A stretch of 64,000 nucleotides of DNA from Nitrososphaerota archaeon. Lineage in GTDB: Archaea; Thermoproteota; Nitrososphaeria; Nitrososphaerales; UBA183. Position numbers and translations under genes: made by a program. The DNA lies in assembly GCA_029785685.1 (NCBI GenBank), contig JAFLZE010000005.1:4845-68844 (forward strand), given 5' to 3'. Shown one piece after another: positions 1-8,027 of this stretch (position 1 is the stretch's first letter; each line of letters opens with the position of its first letter). The notes beneath the pieces were generated by a model. That model searched no databases. It saw nothing but the letters and a program-made list of their open reading frames with translations, and was not told the DNA's origin.

Positions 1-141
1 GCGAGCTCGGGGCTCTCTGTCGGGGTCAGCACCAGGCCGGGGATAATGCTGGACATAGACTCCCCGGACGACTTCAGAGGGCTGGCTTCGTCCGGGTCCG
101 ACCGCAGGGCGGCCCGGTTCTCGAGGAGGGCCGTGGGTTGA
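1..141 (+). CDS. C-terminal end of a CofC-like nucleotidyltransferase (partial)
   Basis: The first frame is open from the window edge to a TGA at 139-141 and encodes 46 residues. It contains the stretch MLDIDSPDDF, which resembles the LDVDTPEDL signature near the C-terminus of 2-phospho-L-lactate guanylyltransferase (CofC, coenzyme F420 synthesis) and related MobA-like nucleotidyltransferases. The stop overlaps the TTG start of the amidohydrolase gene (TTGA), so the two are probably cotranscribed and translationally coupled. The catalytic N-terminal part is outside the window. The CofC assignment rests on one short motif; another MobA-like enzyme is possible. Confidence 0.5.
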   Translation, partial: ASSGLSVGVSTRPGIMLDIDSPDDFRGLASSGSDRRAARFSRRAVG

Positions 142-1667
142 AGGGGCTCCTCCTGAAGAACTGCACCTTCCTCGACTCCTCGGCCGGAGGGGTCTACTGC
201 GAGGGTGGACGCATCGAGAAGATCTACCGGGGAGGGGAGCCCGCGGTCCCGCCCGACGCCGCGGTGGTGGACGCCAACGGAGGGACGGTCCTCCCCGGGC
301 TCATCGACTCCCACTGCCACCCTTTCGAATACTCATGGCTGAAGCGGAACCTCGACCTCCGAGGGACCAGCAGCGTAGTCGCCCTCCGCCTCCGGATCCA
401 GGCCGGGGTGCTCAGGGCGAAGCCCGGAGAGTGGGTGGTGGGGATGGGCTGGGACCAGGAGGCCTTCCCGGGCCGGAAGATGCCCGCCAAGGAGGACATC
501 GACGGGGTCTCCCCGGCAAACCCGGTGGCCGTGACCAGGGTCTGCGGCCACGTGGCCCTGCTCAACAGCGCTGCCATCAGCCGGCTCGGCCTGGGGTCGA
601 GGACCGGGCCTCTCTTCGAGCGCGGCCAGGGCGGCGAGCTGACCGGGATAGTGAAGGAGGGGGCCCTGACCGAGGTCGGCGCGAGCATCCCGAAGACCGC
701 CGAGGAGCTCGCCTCCGGGCTGCAGGCGGTCGAGTCTGAGGGAGCCCGGCTGGGGCTCGCCGCCCTGCACACCATCGTCTCCCCTGACGGGTTCCGCGAA
801 GAGCTCGCGGCTCTGGCCCTCCTCGCCACAGAGGGGAGGCTCGCCCTGCGGCACAGGATCTACGTCCCCCCTGACTCCCTGGGGCTCCTGGGCGAAGGGA
901 AGCTCGGGCCGAAGCTCGCGGGCCCCCGGGCGAGGATAAACGGGGTCAAGATATTCGCCGACGGGTCCCTCGGCGCCAGGACTGCCGCCCTGCGCGAGCC
1001 CTACTCCGACGACCCGTCGAACTCGGGGCTTCTGGGGTACGGAGACGAAGAGCTCGCCGCCCTGGTCGAGCGGGTCGACTCCATGGGGCAACAGGCGATC
1101 ATCCACGCCATCGGGGACAGGGCGGTCGAGCAGGCCATCGGCGCGCTCTCCAGGGTGACCGGGGCCACCAACCCGCGGAGGCACAGGATCGAGCACGCGG
1201 GACTCATCCCCCGGGACCTGAGGTCCAGGATGGCCAGGCACGGGATCAGGGCAGCGGTCCAGCCGTGCTTTGTGACCTCGGACACCTGGGCGCAGGAGAG
1301 GCTGGGTGAAGAGAGGATCCGCGACCTCTATCCCTTCCGGTCCATGCTGAGGGAGGGGCTGGTGGCCTCGGGGGGCTCCGACTGCCCGGTGGAGTCCCTG
1401 AGCCCCATCCTCGGGGTCTGGTCCGCCATGACCAGGGGCGGGATCGTCCCGGAGGAGGCCATCGGGATGGACGAGGCCCTGTCGATGTACACCTCCATGG
1501 CGGCTTCCAACGGGTTCGACGACCACCCCTTCGCCGAGGGGAGCCCAGCCGACCTTACGCTCCTCGACTCCGCCGTGGCCGGGATGCACCCGGCGCTCTT
1601 CCGGAAGGTGAAGCCCTTCGCCACGGTCGTGGACGGGGTGCCCGTCCACTCCTACGGCTTCGGCTGA
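138..1667 (+). CDS. Amidohydrolase family protein (YtcJ-like)
   Basis: A 509-residue metal-dependent hydrolase of the amidohydrolase superfamily, close to the YtcJ-like branch (usual length 500-550). The N-terminal beta-sandwich strand leads into DSHCHP (about residue 57), the HxH metal pair of the TIM-barrel fold. Further conserved features are GVKIFADGSLG (about 269), the HAIGDRA region (about 326), RIEHA (about 347) and GSDCPVE (about 413), which carries the catalytic Asp. The substrate cannot be read from sequence. The start is a TTG overlapping the upstream stop, with GAGGAGGG seven bases before it as a ribosome-binding site. The gene converges on the AAA-associated gene, overlapping it by 16 bases. 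Confidence 0.85.
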   Translation: MKGLLLKNCTFLDSSAGGVYCEGGRIEKIYRGGEPAVPPDAAVVDANGGTVLPGLIDSHCHPFEYSWLKRNLDLRGTSSVVALRLRIQAGVLRAKPGEWVVGMGWDQEAFPGRKMPAKEDIDGVSPANPVAVTRVCGHVALLNSAAISRLGLGSRTGPLFERGQGGELTGIVKEGALTEVGASIPKTAEELASGLQAVESEGARLGLAALHTIVSPDGFREELAALALLATEGRLALRHRIYVPPDSLGLLGEGKLGPKLAGPRARINGVKIFADGSLGARTAALREPYSDDPSNSGLLGYGDEELAALVERVDSMGQQAIIHAIGDRAVEQAIGALSRVTGATNPRRHRIEHAGLIPRDLRSRMARHGIRAAVQPCFVTSDTWAQERLGEERIRDLYPFRSMLREGLVASGGSDCPVESLSPILGVWSAMTRGGIVPEEAIGMDEALSMYTSMAASNGFDDHPFAEGSPADLTLLDSAVAGMHPALFRKVKPFATVVDGVPVHSYGFG

Positions 1668-2170
1668 GCCTTCCTGAACTCCCCAGACTTCCCGTCGTAG
1701 CCCAGCAGGTCGGCATAGATTGCCCAGTGGATCAGGAGGGTCCGCACCAGCGCCTCGTTGAGGTCGGGCTTGTAGTGCCACTTCAGGCCGATCTCCGCAA
1801 GCGAGTCGGCGACGTCCTGGGCCGTGACGACCTTCTTCCTCGACACCAGGTCCAGGGCCGTGCGGAAGGGCTCGATGGTGGCGACTCTGTCCTTCAGCAT
1901 CCTCATCTTGTTCCGCGTGGTCTTCTGGAACTTCAGGCCAAGCTCTGTGAGCAGCACGTCCCCCTTCTCGGTCCTCACCAGGCCGAGCATCTCGGCGGCG
2001 TCCAAGATAGGAAGCAGTACCGCGATGTCAGCTCCGAGTTCGTCAGCGAGCTTCGGGACGTCGACCTTCCCCCCGATGCTCCCGGCTATCTCGACCAGGC
2101 TGATCACCTGGCCGGCCCTCACGTTGCCTGGCATCATCAGCGCCGTCGGGAGGGGTCTCGTCTCGGTCAA
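1652..2170 (-). CDS. AAA-associated domain protein, partner of ABC ATPase
   Basis: A 172-residue protein matching the AAA_assoc_C family, which is often encoded beside or fused to nitrate/sulfonate/bicarbonate-type ABC ATPases. The N-terminal half (residues 15-75) looks like a winged helix. The C-terminal half (about 85-165) is helical with the family's HYKPDLNEA and HWAIYADLLGYD features. It lies downstream of the ABC ATPase and permease on the same strand, so it probably regulates or couples that transporter. The start is a TTG. A TATA-like element (CTTAAATC in the sense direction, at 2202-2209) suggests it can also be transcribed separately. Confidence 0.75.
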   Translation of the reverse strand: MTETRPLPTALMMPGNVRAGQVISLVEIAGSIGGKVDVPKLADELGADIAVLLPILDAAEMLGLVRTEKGDVLLTELGLKFQKTTRNKMRMLKDRVATIEPFRTALDLVSRKKVVTAQDVADSLAEIGLKWHYKPDLNEALVRTLLIHWAIYADLLGYDGKSGEFRKAQPKP

Positions 2171-2223
2171 CTACGCCGTTCTCCACAACGGTCCTGACTG
2201 TGATTTAAGGTGAGCACCAACGC

Positions 2224-3021
2224 TCATGATAGCAGGGTGTACACCTTGTCTACCCACTGGAAGAACTCTTCAGACTTCTTGTTCCGCGGCCTCGGCATCT
2301 TGACCTCCACCTCGCCCACCACCCGGGCCGGCCTGCCGGAGAGGACCACCACCTTGTCCGCGAGCTCGATTATCTCTTCGACGTTGTGGCTCACGAGTAT
2401 CACACTCTGGACCGATGTCTGGGGGTTTATCAGGAGGGTGTACGTCTCCTTTCTCAGGCGCTCGGCGGTGAGGTCGTCGAGGGAGCTGAAGGGCTCGTCA
2501 AGGAGCATGACCCTCGGCTCCGTGGCTAAGGCCCTGGCGACCCCTACCCTCTGCTTCATCCCCCCGGAGAGCTCCCCCGGGTAGACATCCTCGAAGCCCG
2601 ACAGCCCGGCTACCTCGAGGGCCGCCTTGGCTTTCTCCCGCTTCTGCTCCTCAGTGAGGTCCTTGCGGGGGCTCAGGCCGAAGAGCACGTTCTCGAGGGC
2701 CGTCCGCCACGGGAGGAGGACGAAGTTCTGGAACACCATGGACACGTCCGCCCGGGGGCCCTTGACCTCTGAGCCGAGGACCATCACCTTCCCCGCGGAG
2801 GGCCTGATGAGCCCGGCGACTATGCGCAGCAGGGTCGACTTTCCGCAACCCGACGGACCGGTGATGGCCACCAGCTCGTCCCTCTTCGCGGTCATGGAGA
2901 CGTCGACGAGGACAGGGAGCGGCTCCCGCTCCTTGTGGTAGTCTAGGTTCACGTGCTCGACCGCCACGATCGTCGTCCCCGCGAGCGGCTGGGCTTGCTG
3001 CTGCGACAACATCGCGGCCAC
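2224..3021 (-). CDS. ABC transporter ATP-binding protein, NitT/TauT type
   Basis: A 265-residue ATPase of the nitrate/sulfonate/taurine (NitT/TauT) import family. Walker A is GPSGCGKST (about residue 54), the Q-loop lies at VFQNF (about 96), the signature is LSGGMKQR (about 151), Walker B is VMLLDEP (about 171), and the switch His is in VSHNVEEI (about 210). It sits seven bases downstream of the permease gene and energises that transporter at the inner face of the membrane. The GTG start is in the short gap after the permease stop. No periplasmic-type binding protein is seen nearby, so the substrate stays open. Confidence 0.9.
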   Translation of the reverse strand: MAAMLSQQQAQPLAGTTIVAVEHVNLDYHKEREPLPVLVDVSMTAKRDELVAITGPSGCGKSTLLRIVAGLIRPSAGKVMVLGSEVKGPRADVSMVFQNFVLLPWRTALENVLFGLSPRKDLTEEQKREKAKAALEVAGLSGFEDVYPGELSGGMKQRVGVARALATEPRVMLLDEPFSSLDDLTAERLRKETYTLLINPQTSVQSVILVSHNVEEIIELADKVVVLSGRPARVVGEVEVKMPRPRNKKSEEFFQWVDKVYTLLS

Positions 3022-3027
3022 CTTCGC

Positions 3028-4554
3028 CTAGCGGTTATACGTATACCGCTTGGTGACGTTGTGGTAGAGCCTCCTCCAGACCGTGAGGTTGAATGCCACG
3101 ATGAGGATGGTCATGCTGACCACCGCGAAGAACAGGACCTCGAGGTTCCCCGAGTCGGTCGCTATCGTAATCGTCTTCCCTATGCCGATCCCCACCTGGG
3201 TGATCGGCCCCTGCGAGGGATTAGGCTGGAAGTACTCCGCTATGATGAGGGCGTTCCAGGCGCCTCCCACAGCCGTGATGGCCCCTGTCACGAGCGCGGC
3301 CAGGGCGCTGGGGACGTAGACGTTCCTCCAGGCTGACAGCCTGCCGACCCCGAAGACGTGAGGCAGGTCCTTCAGGTCCCCCGGAATGGTCCTGACGCCG
3401 GCCATGACGTTGAACACGATGTACCAGAATATGGACAGGAAGATCACTATCCCGGCGACCGCTTCAGGCTCGTGTCCGATCACGGGTATCAGCACTATCA
3501 GGGGGAGGAGGATAGGGGCGGGGATCGAGGATATCACTTCCAGCAGGGGGGAGACGGTGTCGTAGAGCTTGAAGTTGAGGGATATCGCGACCCCCATAGG
3601 AAGGCCGACGGCTATGCAGATCGCCACGACGTACCAGACCCTCACGAAGGAGTACGCAAGGGCCACTAGGACCGACGACTCGGTGGCAGCCATAGACTGG
3701 AGGGAGGGGATGGCCCCCAGGTACAGGGTACCCGAAGACGCCGCGGCCACTAGGATGAGGCCCAGGAATATGGCCGCGAATATAGCGACGGCGTACTTGA
3801 GGCCCCGGCTGAAACGCGAGATGGCGGAGGTGAACCTGGTCACCCCTCTCCCCTGGGTGAGCAGGAAGAGCTTCGAGACGCTCCTGGCGCTCACCCAGGA
3901 GTAGGCCCGCATGATCGGGTCCCTGTGCGTCTCTCTGGGCTCCTCCATCATCTTGAACCTCTCGGACCAGAGCGCGAACTCCCTAAGGAAGAGGAATCGC
4001 CACACGATCACCGCCCCGATTATCCCGACGACGAGGAGCACGTAGTTGCCATATTCGAACGGGGGTCCCGTGAACTGTTCGACGGCCACGCCTATGCCGT
4101 ACTGGATGGGGACGTTCTTGGTCCCAAGGCTGATTATCTCGCTGGCGACCAGGAAGAACAGTCCCACAGCCCAGGAGATCTGGGTGTTGTAGGCGACGCG
4201 GCTCATCGACGCGGGGATGTAGATGCTCCTTATCCTCTGCCAGGTCCCAGCCCTGGCGACGTCAAGAAGGTCGAAGTAGTCCTGAGGGATGGCCTTGACC
4301 GCCTCGTACACCCCGAATGCTATGTTCCAGGACATGCTCGTGAAGATGAGGATTATCACCGCCAGGTTTGCCCCGATGAAGTCAGGGAACACCCCGTAGA
4401 CCGCTGCTATGACGAATGGGAAGAAGCCGAGGACGGGTACCGACTGGAAGATGTCGAGGAGCGGGAGGATCACGCTCTCAGCCTTCTTGCTCCTGGCGGC
4501 CCAGATCCCCACTATGAGCGCGAAGATTATGCTGAGGCCTAGGGCGAGTATCAT
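3028..4554 (-). CDS. ABC transporter permease with two fused membrane domains
   Basis: A 508-residue membrane protein with two binding-protein-dependent transport permease domains in tandem: residues about 1-200 and about 250-505. Each has an EAA-type loop, around VYEAVKAIPQDYFDLLDVARAGTW in the first (about 80) and MAGVRTIPGDLKDLPHVFG in the second. A single-chain pseudo-dimer of this kind is seen in some archaeal NitT/TauT-like importers. The ATG at 4554 is the first canonical start, but the frame is open a further 18 codons upstream and reads like more transporter helix (LASWTR before the Met). A TATA-like element lies at 4640-4647, so the mRNA would carry about 60 leader bases or use a non-canonical start. 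Confidence 0.85.
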   Translation of the reverse strand: MILALGLSIIFALIVGIWAARSKKAESVILPLLDIFQSVPVLGFFPFVIAAVYGVFPDFIGANLAVIILIFTSMSWNIAFGVYEAVKAIPQDYFDLLDVARAGTWQRIRSIYIPASMSRVAYNTQISWAVGLFFLVASEIISLGTKNVPIQYGIGVAVEQFTGPPFEYGNYVLLVVGIIGAVIVWRFLFLREFALWSERFKMMEEPRETHRDPIMRAYSWVSARSVSKLFLLTQGRGVTRFTSAISRFSRGLKYAVAIFAAIFLGLILVAAASSGTLYLGAIPSLQSMAATESSVLVALAYSFVRVWYVVAICIAVGLPMGVAISLNFKLYDTVSPLLEVISSIPAPILLPLIVLIPVIGHEPEAVAGIVIFLSIFWYIVFNVMAGVRTIPGDLKDLPHVFGVGRLSAWRNVYVPSALAALVTGAITAVGGAWNALIIAEYFQPNPSQGPITQVGIGIGKTITIATDSGNLEVLFFAVVSMTILIVAFNLTVWRRLYHNVTKRYTYNR

Positions 4555-4771
4555 CCTTGTCCAGGAGGCAAGGATGTCGAGGGCGACGACACCGAACTGT
4601 AGGGGTGCTATAGGAGCTCGGCGGCGCGCGACCGGAGACGTATTTACAGCTTCCCGGTCTTGTGCCCTCCGATTGGTGGAACCCTGACCCTCGGGCCCGC
4701 GGTTAGGGTCGACGGCAACGCATATCTAACAACCTTGAAGTCCGTCCACCGGTTGTCCGAGGAACAGTGAT

Positions 4772-5236
4772 GTGATAGAGAGAGAAGAAGAGAGCAAGGA
4801 GATGAGGGTTGCTGAGAGCAACAGCCTCCTCTTCAAGGGCCCGACCGTGGTGGCGGCACTGGTCTGCGCCGTCGCCGCGGTCTTCTTCTACGGCGTCGGC
4901 ATAGGGATAATCTTCGCCCCGGTCTATCTTCAGGGGACCTTCCTGGTGGACCTCTCCACGGGGAACGCTCCATCGCAGGGGCTCTTGAACGTCGTCGGGG
5001 CGGTCATAGTCACCCTCGGTCTCGCCTACGTGATCTCGGCTTACCTGCTCTGGTCGGAGAAGCACTGGATCAAGGGGGTCTACGCGGGGATCGTGGTGTC
5101 CATCGTCGGGATGCTCGAGAGCGGGCTCGACACGACCTTCGCCCCCGGGATGGCGGCCGCGGGGATGATAGTGAACGTCCTGATAGTGACCCTCCTCGCC
5201 ACGGAGACATGGGAGGCGCGGAGAAGGGCGCTATGA
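4772..5236 (+). CDS. Small four-helix membrane protein, unknown function
   Basis: A 154-residue protein that I do not recognise. After a charged N-terminus (EREEESKE) there are four hydrophobic segments, at about residues 25-50, 65-90, 100-120 and 125-145, so it is an integral membrane protein. The GTG at 4772 is taken as the start; an ATG at 4802 would remove ten charged residues and also keep all helices. It is followed after ten bases by the Ser/Thr-rich envelope protein on the same strand, so the two may be cotranscribed. It is divergent from the ABC transporter operon. Confidence 0.65.
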   Translation: MIEREEESKEMRVAESNSLLFKGPTVVAALVCAVAAVFFYGVGIGIIFAPVYLQGTFLVDLSTGNAPSQGLLNVVGAVIVTLGLAYVISAYLLWSEKHWIKGVYAGIVVSIVGMLESGLDTTFAPGMAAAGMIVNVLIVTLLATETWEARRRAL

Positions 5237-5246
5237 TGGCGGCGGG

Positions 5247-6179
5247 GTGCACCAGATGCAGATGAAGATGGCGATGCCGACCCTCGTCATGGTCGGGATA
5301 AACATAGTCTCGGTCGTCGTAGTGGTCAGCAGCGTCATAATACCCTACTCGGGGGCTGCGGCCAGCAACTTCTCCTATGGCCATCACAGCGGACGGACGT
5401 TCACAGCCACCGGGTCCGTGGTCACCAGCGGCTCGTCCTCGTCGGCGACCACTGCATCCACCACGCTTGCAGTATCCAATCAGTCTTCGGGCGGGGGCCA
5501 TTCCCAGACCACCGCGACGGTGCATGCCACTACTTCTTCCACGGTCACCAGCACGAGCGACTCTACGAGCACCACCAACTCGACCAGCACCACCGCAACG
5601 GCGTCGACTGCTTCCACCACCCATACCGCCGTGGCCAGCAGCACGAACTCGACGACCACCACCGAGAGTGTCACCACGACTTCCACTTCCCAGTCCACTT
5701 CCCAGTCCACTTCTACGTCCGAGACGTCGTCCACCGCGGTGACGACCTCCACCGCCAGCACCTCCACCAGCCAAACGTCCTGTGTCGTGACATTCGACCT
5801 CCCAACAGGGAGTTACGCCTCCGGCGCGACCGTCTCCGCGTCGATCACTCCGGAGTGCGGGGCGAGCGCGCGGTGGCAGCTCACCGACAACGGTACCAAG
5901 ATAGCCGGGGCGACGAAGCCCTGCGCCAAGGGAGCGCAGTGCCTCCTGTACGCGTCGAGCCCCCCGTCCCCCGGGAGCTACGTCTTCAGCGTGACAGTCG
6001 ACAGCGGACACCAGGTCAGCATCGTCTCTGAAAGCTCGAGCTTCACTGTGGCCGCAGGCCAGTCTGCCACCTCCATGATCGTCGTCGCAGCCGCAGGCTT
6101 CGCTCTGGTGGTGGCTGTGGCGACCAAGGACGAGTGGAGCGCCGCGAAGGTCGGACGCGGTCCGGAAACCGAGGGCTAG
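5247..6179 (+). CDS. Ser/Thr-rich envelope-anchored protein
   Basis: A 310-residue putative cell-surface protein. Residues 8-35 form a signal or anchor helix (VGINIVSVVVVVSSVIIP). Residues about 45-172 are almost entirely Ser and Thr with scattered Val and Ala, a mucin-like stalk likely to be O-glycosylated. Residues about 175-270 form a compact domain with four cysteines (SCVVTF, PECGA, PCAKGAQC), perhaps two disulfides. A second hydrophobic helix (about 275-295) precedes a charged tail. The stalk includes a 12-bp tandem DNA repeat. Low-complexity coding like this is prone to length variation. Function is unknown; S-layer association is a guess. Confidence 0.7.
   Translation: MHQMQMKMAMPTLVMVGINIVSVVVVVSSVIIPYSGAAASNFSYGHHSGRTFTATGSVVTSGSSSSATTASTTLAVSNQSSGGGHSQTTATVHATTSSTVTSTSDSTSTTNSTSTTATASTASTTHTAVASSTNSTTTTESVTTTSTSQSTSQSTSTSETSSTAVTTSTASTSTSQTSCVVTFDLPTGSYASGATVSASITPECGASARWQLTDNGTKIAGATKPCAKGAQCLLYASSPPSPGSYVFSVTVDSGHQVSIVSESSSFTVAAGQSATSMIVVAAAGFALVVAVATKDEWSAAKVGRGPETEG
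5682..5713 (+). repeat. 12-bp tandem repeat in the Ser/Thr stalk
   Basis: The unit TCCACTTCCCAG occurs twice (5682-5693, 5694-5705) and a third copy is partial. It encodes repeated Ser-Thr-Ser-Gln in the stalk of the surface protein. The unit is a multiple of three, so copy-number change would alter stalk length without a frameshift. Confidence 0.85.
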
Positions 6180-6216
6180 CGCGCCGGGACCTTCCGCGGC
6201 TGCACGTCGGGGAGCG

Positions 6217-6711
6217 TCATGCGATATACGTGGTGCTCGACGAGTCGAAGCGGCTGACCGTCTCGTACTCTCCCTTGTCCCTGAAGAGCGTGAACCTGCC
6301 CAGGTCTGGGAAGAACCTGTCGAGAGGCGCGCTGGCCATCATCGCGGCCATGTGCCCCCGTCCCAGGTACTCGCCGCTGATCTGCTCACAGAGCTTCCTC
6401 ACCTGATGGTCGCTGGTGTATCCGAGGCTGTGGAGGTACTCGTGGAGGAGGATCATGAACACGTAGGAGTTCCGCTTCACCTTTGACCTGGAGACCCCCT
6501 CCACTATCCTGAGGAGGTTCCTGTTCATCACTATGGCGTTAGAGCCCATCTCGTGGTAAGCGCCCACCGAGTTGGGGATGTCCCCAAGCACCAAGGTCAG
6601 CCCTGCCCTGTGCATCCCCAGAGACCGCTCCGTGGCTGCCTTCACCATCTCGAATATGTCGTCGAACCCGTCCGCCGCAGAGAGGGCTCGCTTGTTGCCG
6701 TAGACAGCCAT
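6217..6711 (-). CDS. HEXXH-containing putative metalloprotease-like protein
   Basis: A 164-residue soluble protein with LLHEYLHSLGY at about residues 89-99. This is an HEXXH zinc-binding motif followed by Gly, as in zincin metallopeptidases. Upstream, NAIVMNRNLL resembles the edge strand that precedes the active helix in many zincins. I do not recognise the exact family and cannot identify a third zinc ligand with certainty; Glu or His residues 15-35 positions later are candidates. A TATA-like ATTTAATT at 6733-6740 lies about 26 bases before the ATG, fitting a leaderless mRNA. It is monocistronic. Confidence 0.65.
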   Translation of the reverse strand: MAVYGNKRALSAADGFDDIFEMVKAATERSLGMHRAGLTLVLGDIPNSVGAYHEMGSNAIVMNRNLLRIVEGVSRSKVKRNSYVFMILLHEYLHSLGYTSDHQVRKLCEQISGEYLGRGHMAAMMASAPLDRFFPDLGRFTLFRDKGEYETVSRFDSSSTTYIA

Positions 6712-6751
6712 GTTGCCATGACGCGGCGGATGTAATTAAATCCCGTCCCCG

Positions 6752-7081
6752 TCAGATTCTCTTGGCCACGCGGACGCTCAGTACCCCGTTCACGTAGGTG
6801 GTCTTAGCCGTCGACGGGTCTACGACACAGTGCAACGGCTTGACTATCTTGAAGTCGTAAGACTCGACCCGGAGCCTGTCGTCTTCGGCTTTGACGTCGA
6901 GGTCCATCCTGGTCCGCCCCGGCGCCACCATGATGAAGGTCACTTCGTCGGCCCCTTCGATGAGCTCACCGGGGTCGCTCTCCACTTCGGGTCCAGGGTC
7001 GCCGGCTCCCCGTTGGGCCACCTTCGCGATCTCCTCGAGCATGTCCTCGAGGGGGTCCCCGTCACTTGTCGACGGCCGCAT
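6752..7081 (-). CDS. Small heat-shock protein, Hsp20/alpha-crystallin type
   Basis: A 109-residue protein. The N-terminal 45 residues are acidic and variable, followed by an alpha-crystallin (ACD/CS) beta-sandwich from about 46 to 109. The end VNGVLSVRVAKR matches the GVL motif of the Hsp20 family, and PGRTRMDLDVKAEDDRLRV matches its conserved strands. Such proteins hold unfolding proteins. It lacks the usual C-terminal I-x-I tail, stopping just after the core. Its ATG lies inside the end of the small upstream gene (20-base overlap), so translation is probably coupled and controlled from the palindromic promoter. Confidence 0.75.
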   Translation of the reverse strand: MRPSTSDGDPLEDMLEEIAKVAQRGAGDPGPEVESDPGELIEGADEVTFIMVAPGRTRMDLDVKAEDDRLRVESYDFKIVKPLHCVVDPSTAKTTYVNGVLSVRVAKRI

Positions 7082-7172
7082 CCTCCAGCTCTATGTCGTA
7101 CAGTTCGAAACCCAGGTCGTCCCACCGGAAGGGCCTTGATAAGACAGCGGGTGCCTGCGCCTGGGACGCCAC
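7062..7172 (-). CDS. 36-residue acidic protein leading the Hsp20 operon
   Basis: A short reading frame starting at GTG 7172 and overlapping the Hsp20 start. The product ends in a Trp-rich, acidic segment (WDDLGFELYDIELEDA). I know no family for it. Support comes from context: a TATA box (GATATATC, 7198-7205) is centred about 29 bases before the GTG, and the frame overlaps the Hsp20 ATG as in a coupled operon. The frame is also open upstream, but longer starts would lie before the predicted transcription start. It could be a genuine micro-protein or a translated leader. Confidence 0.5.
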   Translation of the reverse strand: MASQAQAPAVLSRPFRWDDLGFELYDIELEDAAVDK

Positions 7173-7180
7173 GTTATCAC

Positions 7181-7205
7181 CTGTGTAATTACACAGATGA
7201 TATAT
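7181..7205 (-). promoter_or_regulatory. Promoter with perfect 16-bp palindromic operator
   Basis: CTGTGTAATTACACAG (7181-7196) is a perfect palindrome. Beside it lies GATATATC (7198-7205), a TATA box for minus-strand transcription whose expected start point is about 7174. The palindrome therefore sits between the TATA box and the transcription start, the classical place for an archaeal repressor to block RNA polymerase. It controls the small acidic protein and Hsp20 genes. The binding factor is unknown. Confidence 0.65.
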
Positions 7206-7448
7206 CGTCTGCGAGCGAACCGAATTGACCGATGCCATGCCGGAAGTTGACAAGCCACGCCCTCAGAACCTGGCTTGCCGCACCGGCCGCCCTCAGCGGC
7301 CGTCCGTGGAGCGAGACGACAGGCTCAGGGAGGGCGGCCTGCCGTGCGCCGCCGGGGGGCCAGCAGCCTGTGTCTCAACTTGTTGACTCAAATCTACCAA
7401 AAAACATACCAACTGGCGTTTTTATCGTCGTAATAACCAGCGGCATCA

Positions 7449-7652
7449 GTGCCAGTAATCTTCCGAGTCCTCCTCGGGAAGACCGGAAACAGCCTGAGGG
7501 TCACCCTCCCGCGGCCGATAGTCGAGGGGTTCCAATGGAAGGAGGGGGATGAGATCGTGCTCTACGTCTCTGAGGGCCAGATCACCCTCGAGAAGGGGAG
7601 GGGCGCAGGGGAGCTGAAGAAGGGAGCCAAGGCCAAGGGCCAGAAGCCATAG
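7449..7652 (+). CDS. AbrB/SpoVT-type DNA-binding protein
   Basis: A 67-residue protein with a swapped-hairpin (AbrB/MazE) domain at residues 3-48. The pattern GNSLRVTLPRPIVEGFQWKEGDEI is typical: a Gly-Asn-Ser turn, TLP, then W-EGD. The C-terminal 18 residues are Lys/Gly-rich. Such proteins are either transcription regulators or antitoxins. The next gene downstream (7738) is a candidate partner but does not resemble a MazF or PIN toxin. The GTG start lies about 27 bases after TTTTTATC. Confidence 0.75.
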   Translation: MPVIFRVLLGKTGNSLRVTLPRPIVEGFQWKEGDEIVLYVSEGQITLEKGRGAGELKKGAKAKGQKP

Positions 7653-7737
7653 GCCGAGCCAAGGGCAGTCCTCGTGGGCGCATAGGGTCGAGGAGCGGGG
7701 TCCCGCCACCGACGCCTGGGCCAAGGAGCGGGAGCGA

Positions 7738-8019
7738 ATGATGCAGAAGTGGGACGTCCCTCTTAGTCTTGGGAAGCTTCCTGAGATATTCGTCGATTTC
7801 GCCGGGTTGTATCTTGAAAGCGTGAGAATCAGAGCTCAGTACAAGCGTCCCGTCGAGAGCGACCCTCGTGAGCTTGGTGAGCTCGTTGCGCTCTTCGATG
7901 CGAAGCTTGTTAAAGCTGCGCAGGCATTGTATCGGAAGTCGCCTCAAGAGTTCGAGGGTATGCTTTCTAAAGTAAACGAGCTTCGCCAACTGGTCCGAAA
8001 AATGCCAACTGGACTCTGA
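7738..8019 (+). CDS. Unknown 93-residue helical protein
   Basis: I do not recognise this protein. It is predicted mostly helical, with charged and Leu-rich stretches (RELGELVALFDAKLVKAAQALY, about residues 45-66). No cysteines or catalytic motifs stand out. Its DNA is noticeably less GC-rich than the surrounding genes, a sign of recent transfer, which fits the flanking AbrB-like and RelBE-like genes. AAGGAGCGGGAG precedes the ATG. The opposite strand also has a long open frame, but that is low-complexity in its second half and I regard it as a shadow. Confidence 0.5.
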   Translation: MMQKWDVPLSLGKLPEIFVDFAGLYLESVRIRAQYKRPVESDPRELGELVALFDAKLVKAAQALYRKSPQEFEGMLSKVNELRQLVRKMPTGL

Positions 8020-8027
8020 CGCTCTCT

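Noticed and set aside
333..1781. Long open frame (482 codons) antisense to the amidohydrolase
   Set aside because: It is Gly/Pro/Arg-rich with no family features and follows from the high third-position GC of the real gene.
5480..5767. Val-rich antisense frame opposite the Ser/Thr stalk
   Set aside because: It is the reverse image of a low-complexity Ser/Thr repeat, not a gene.
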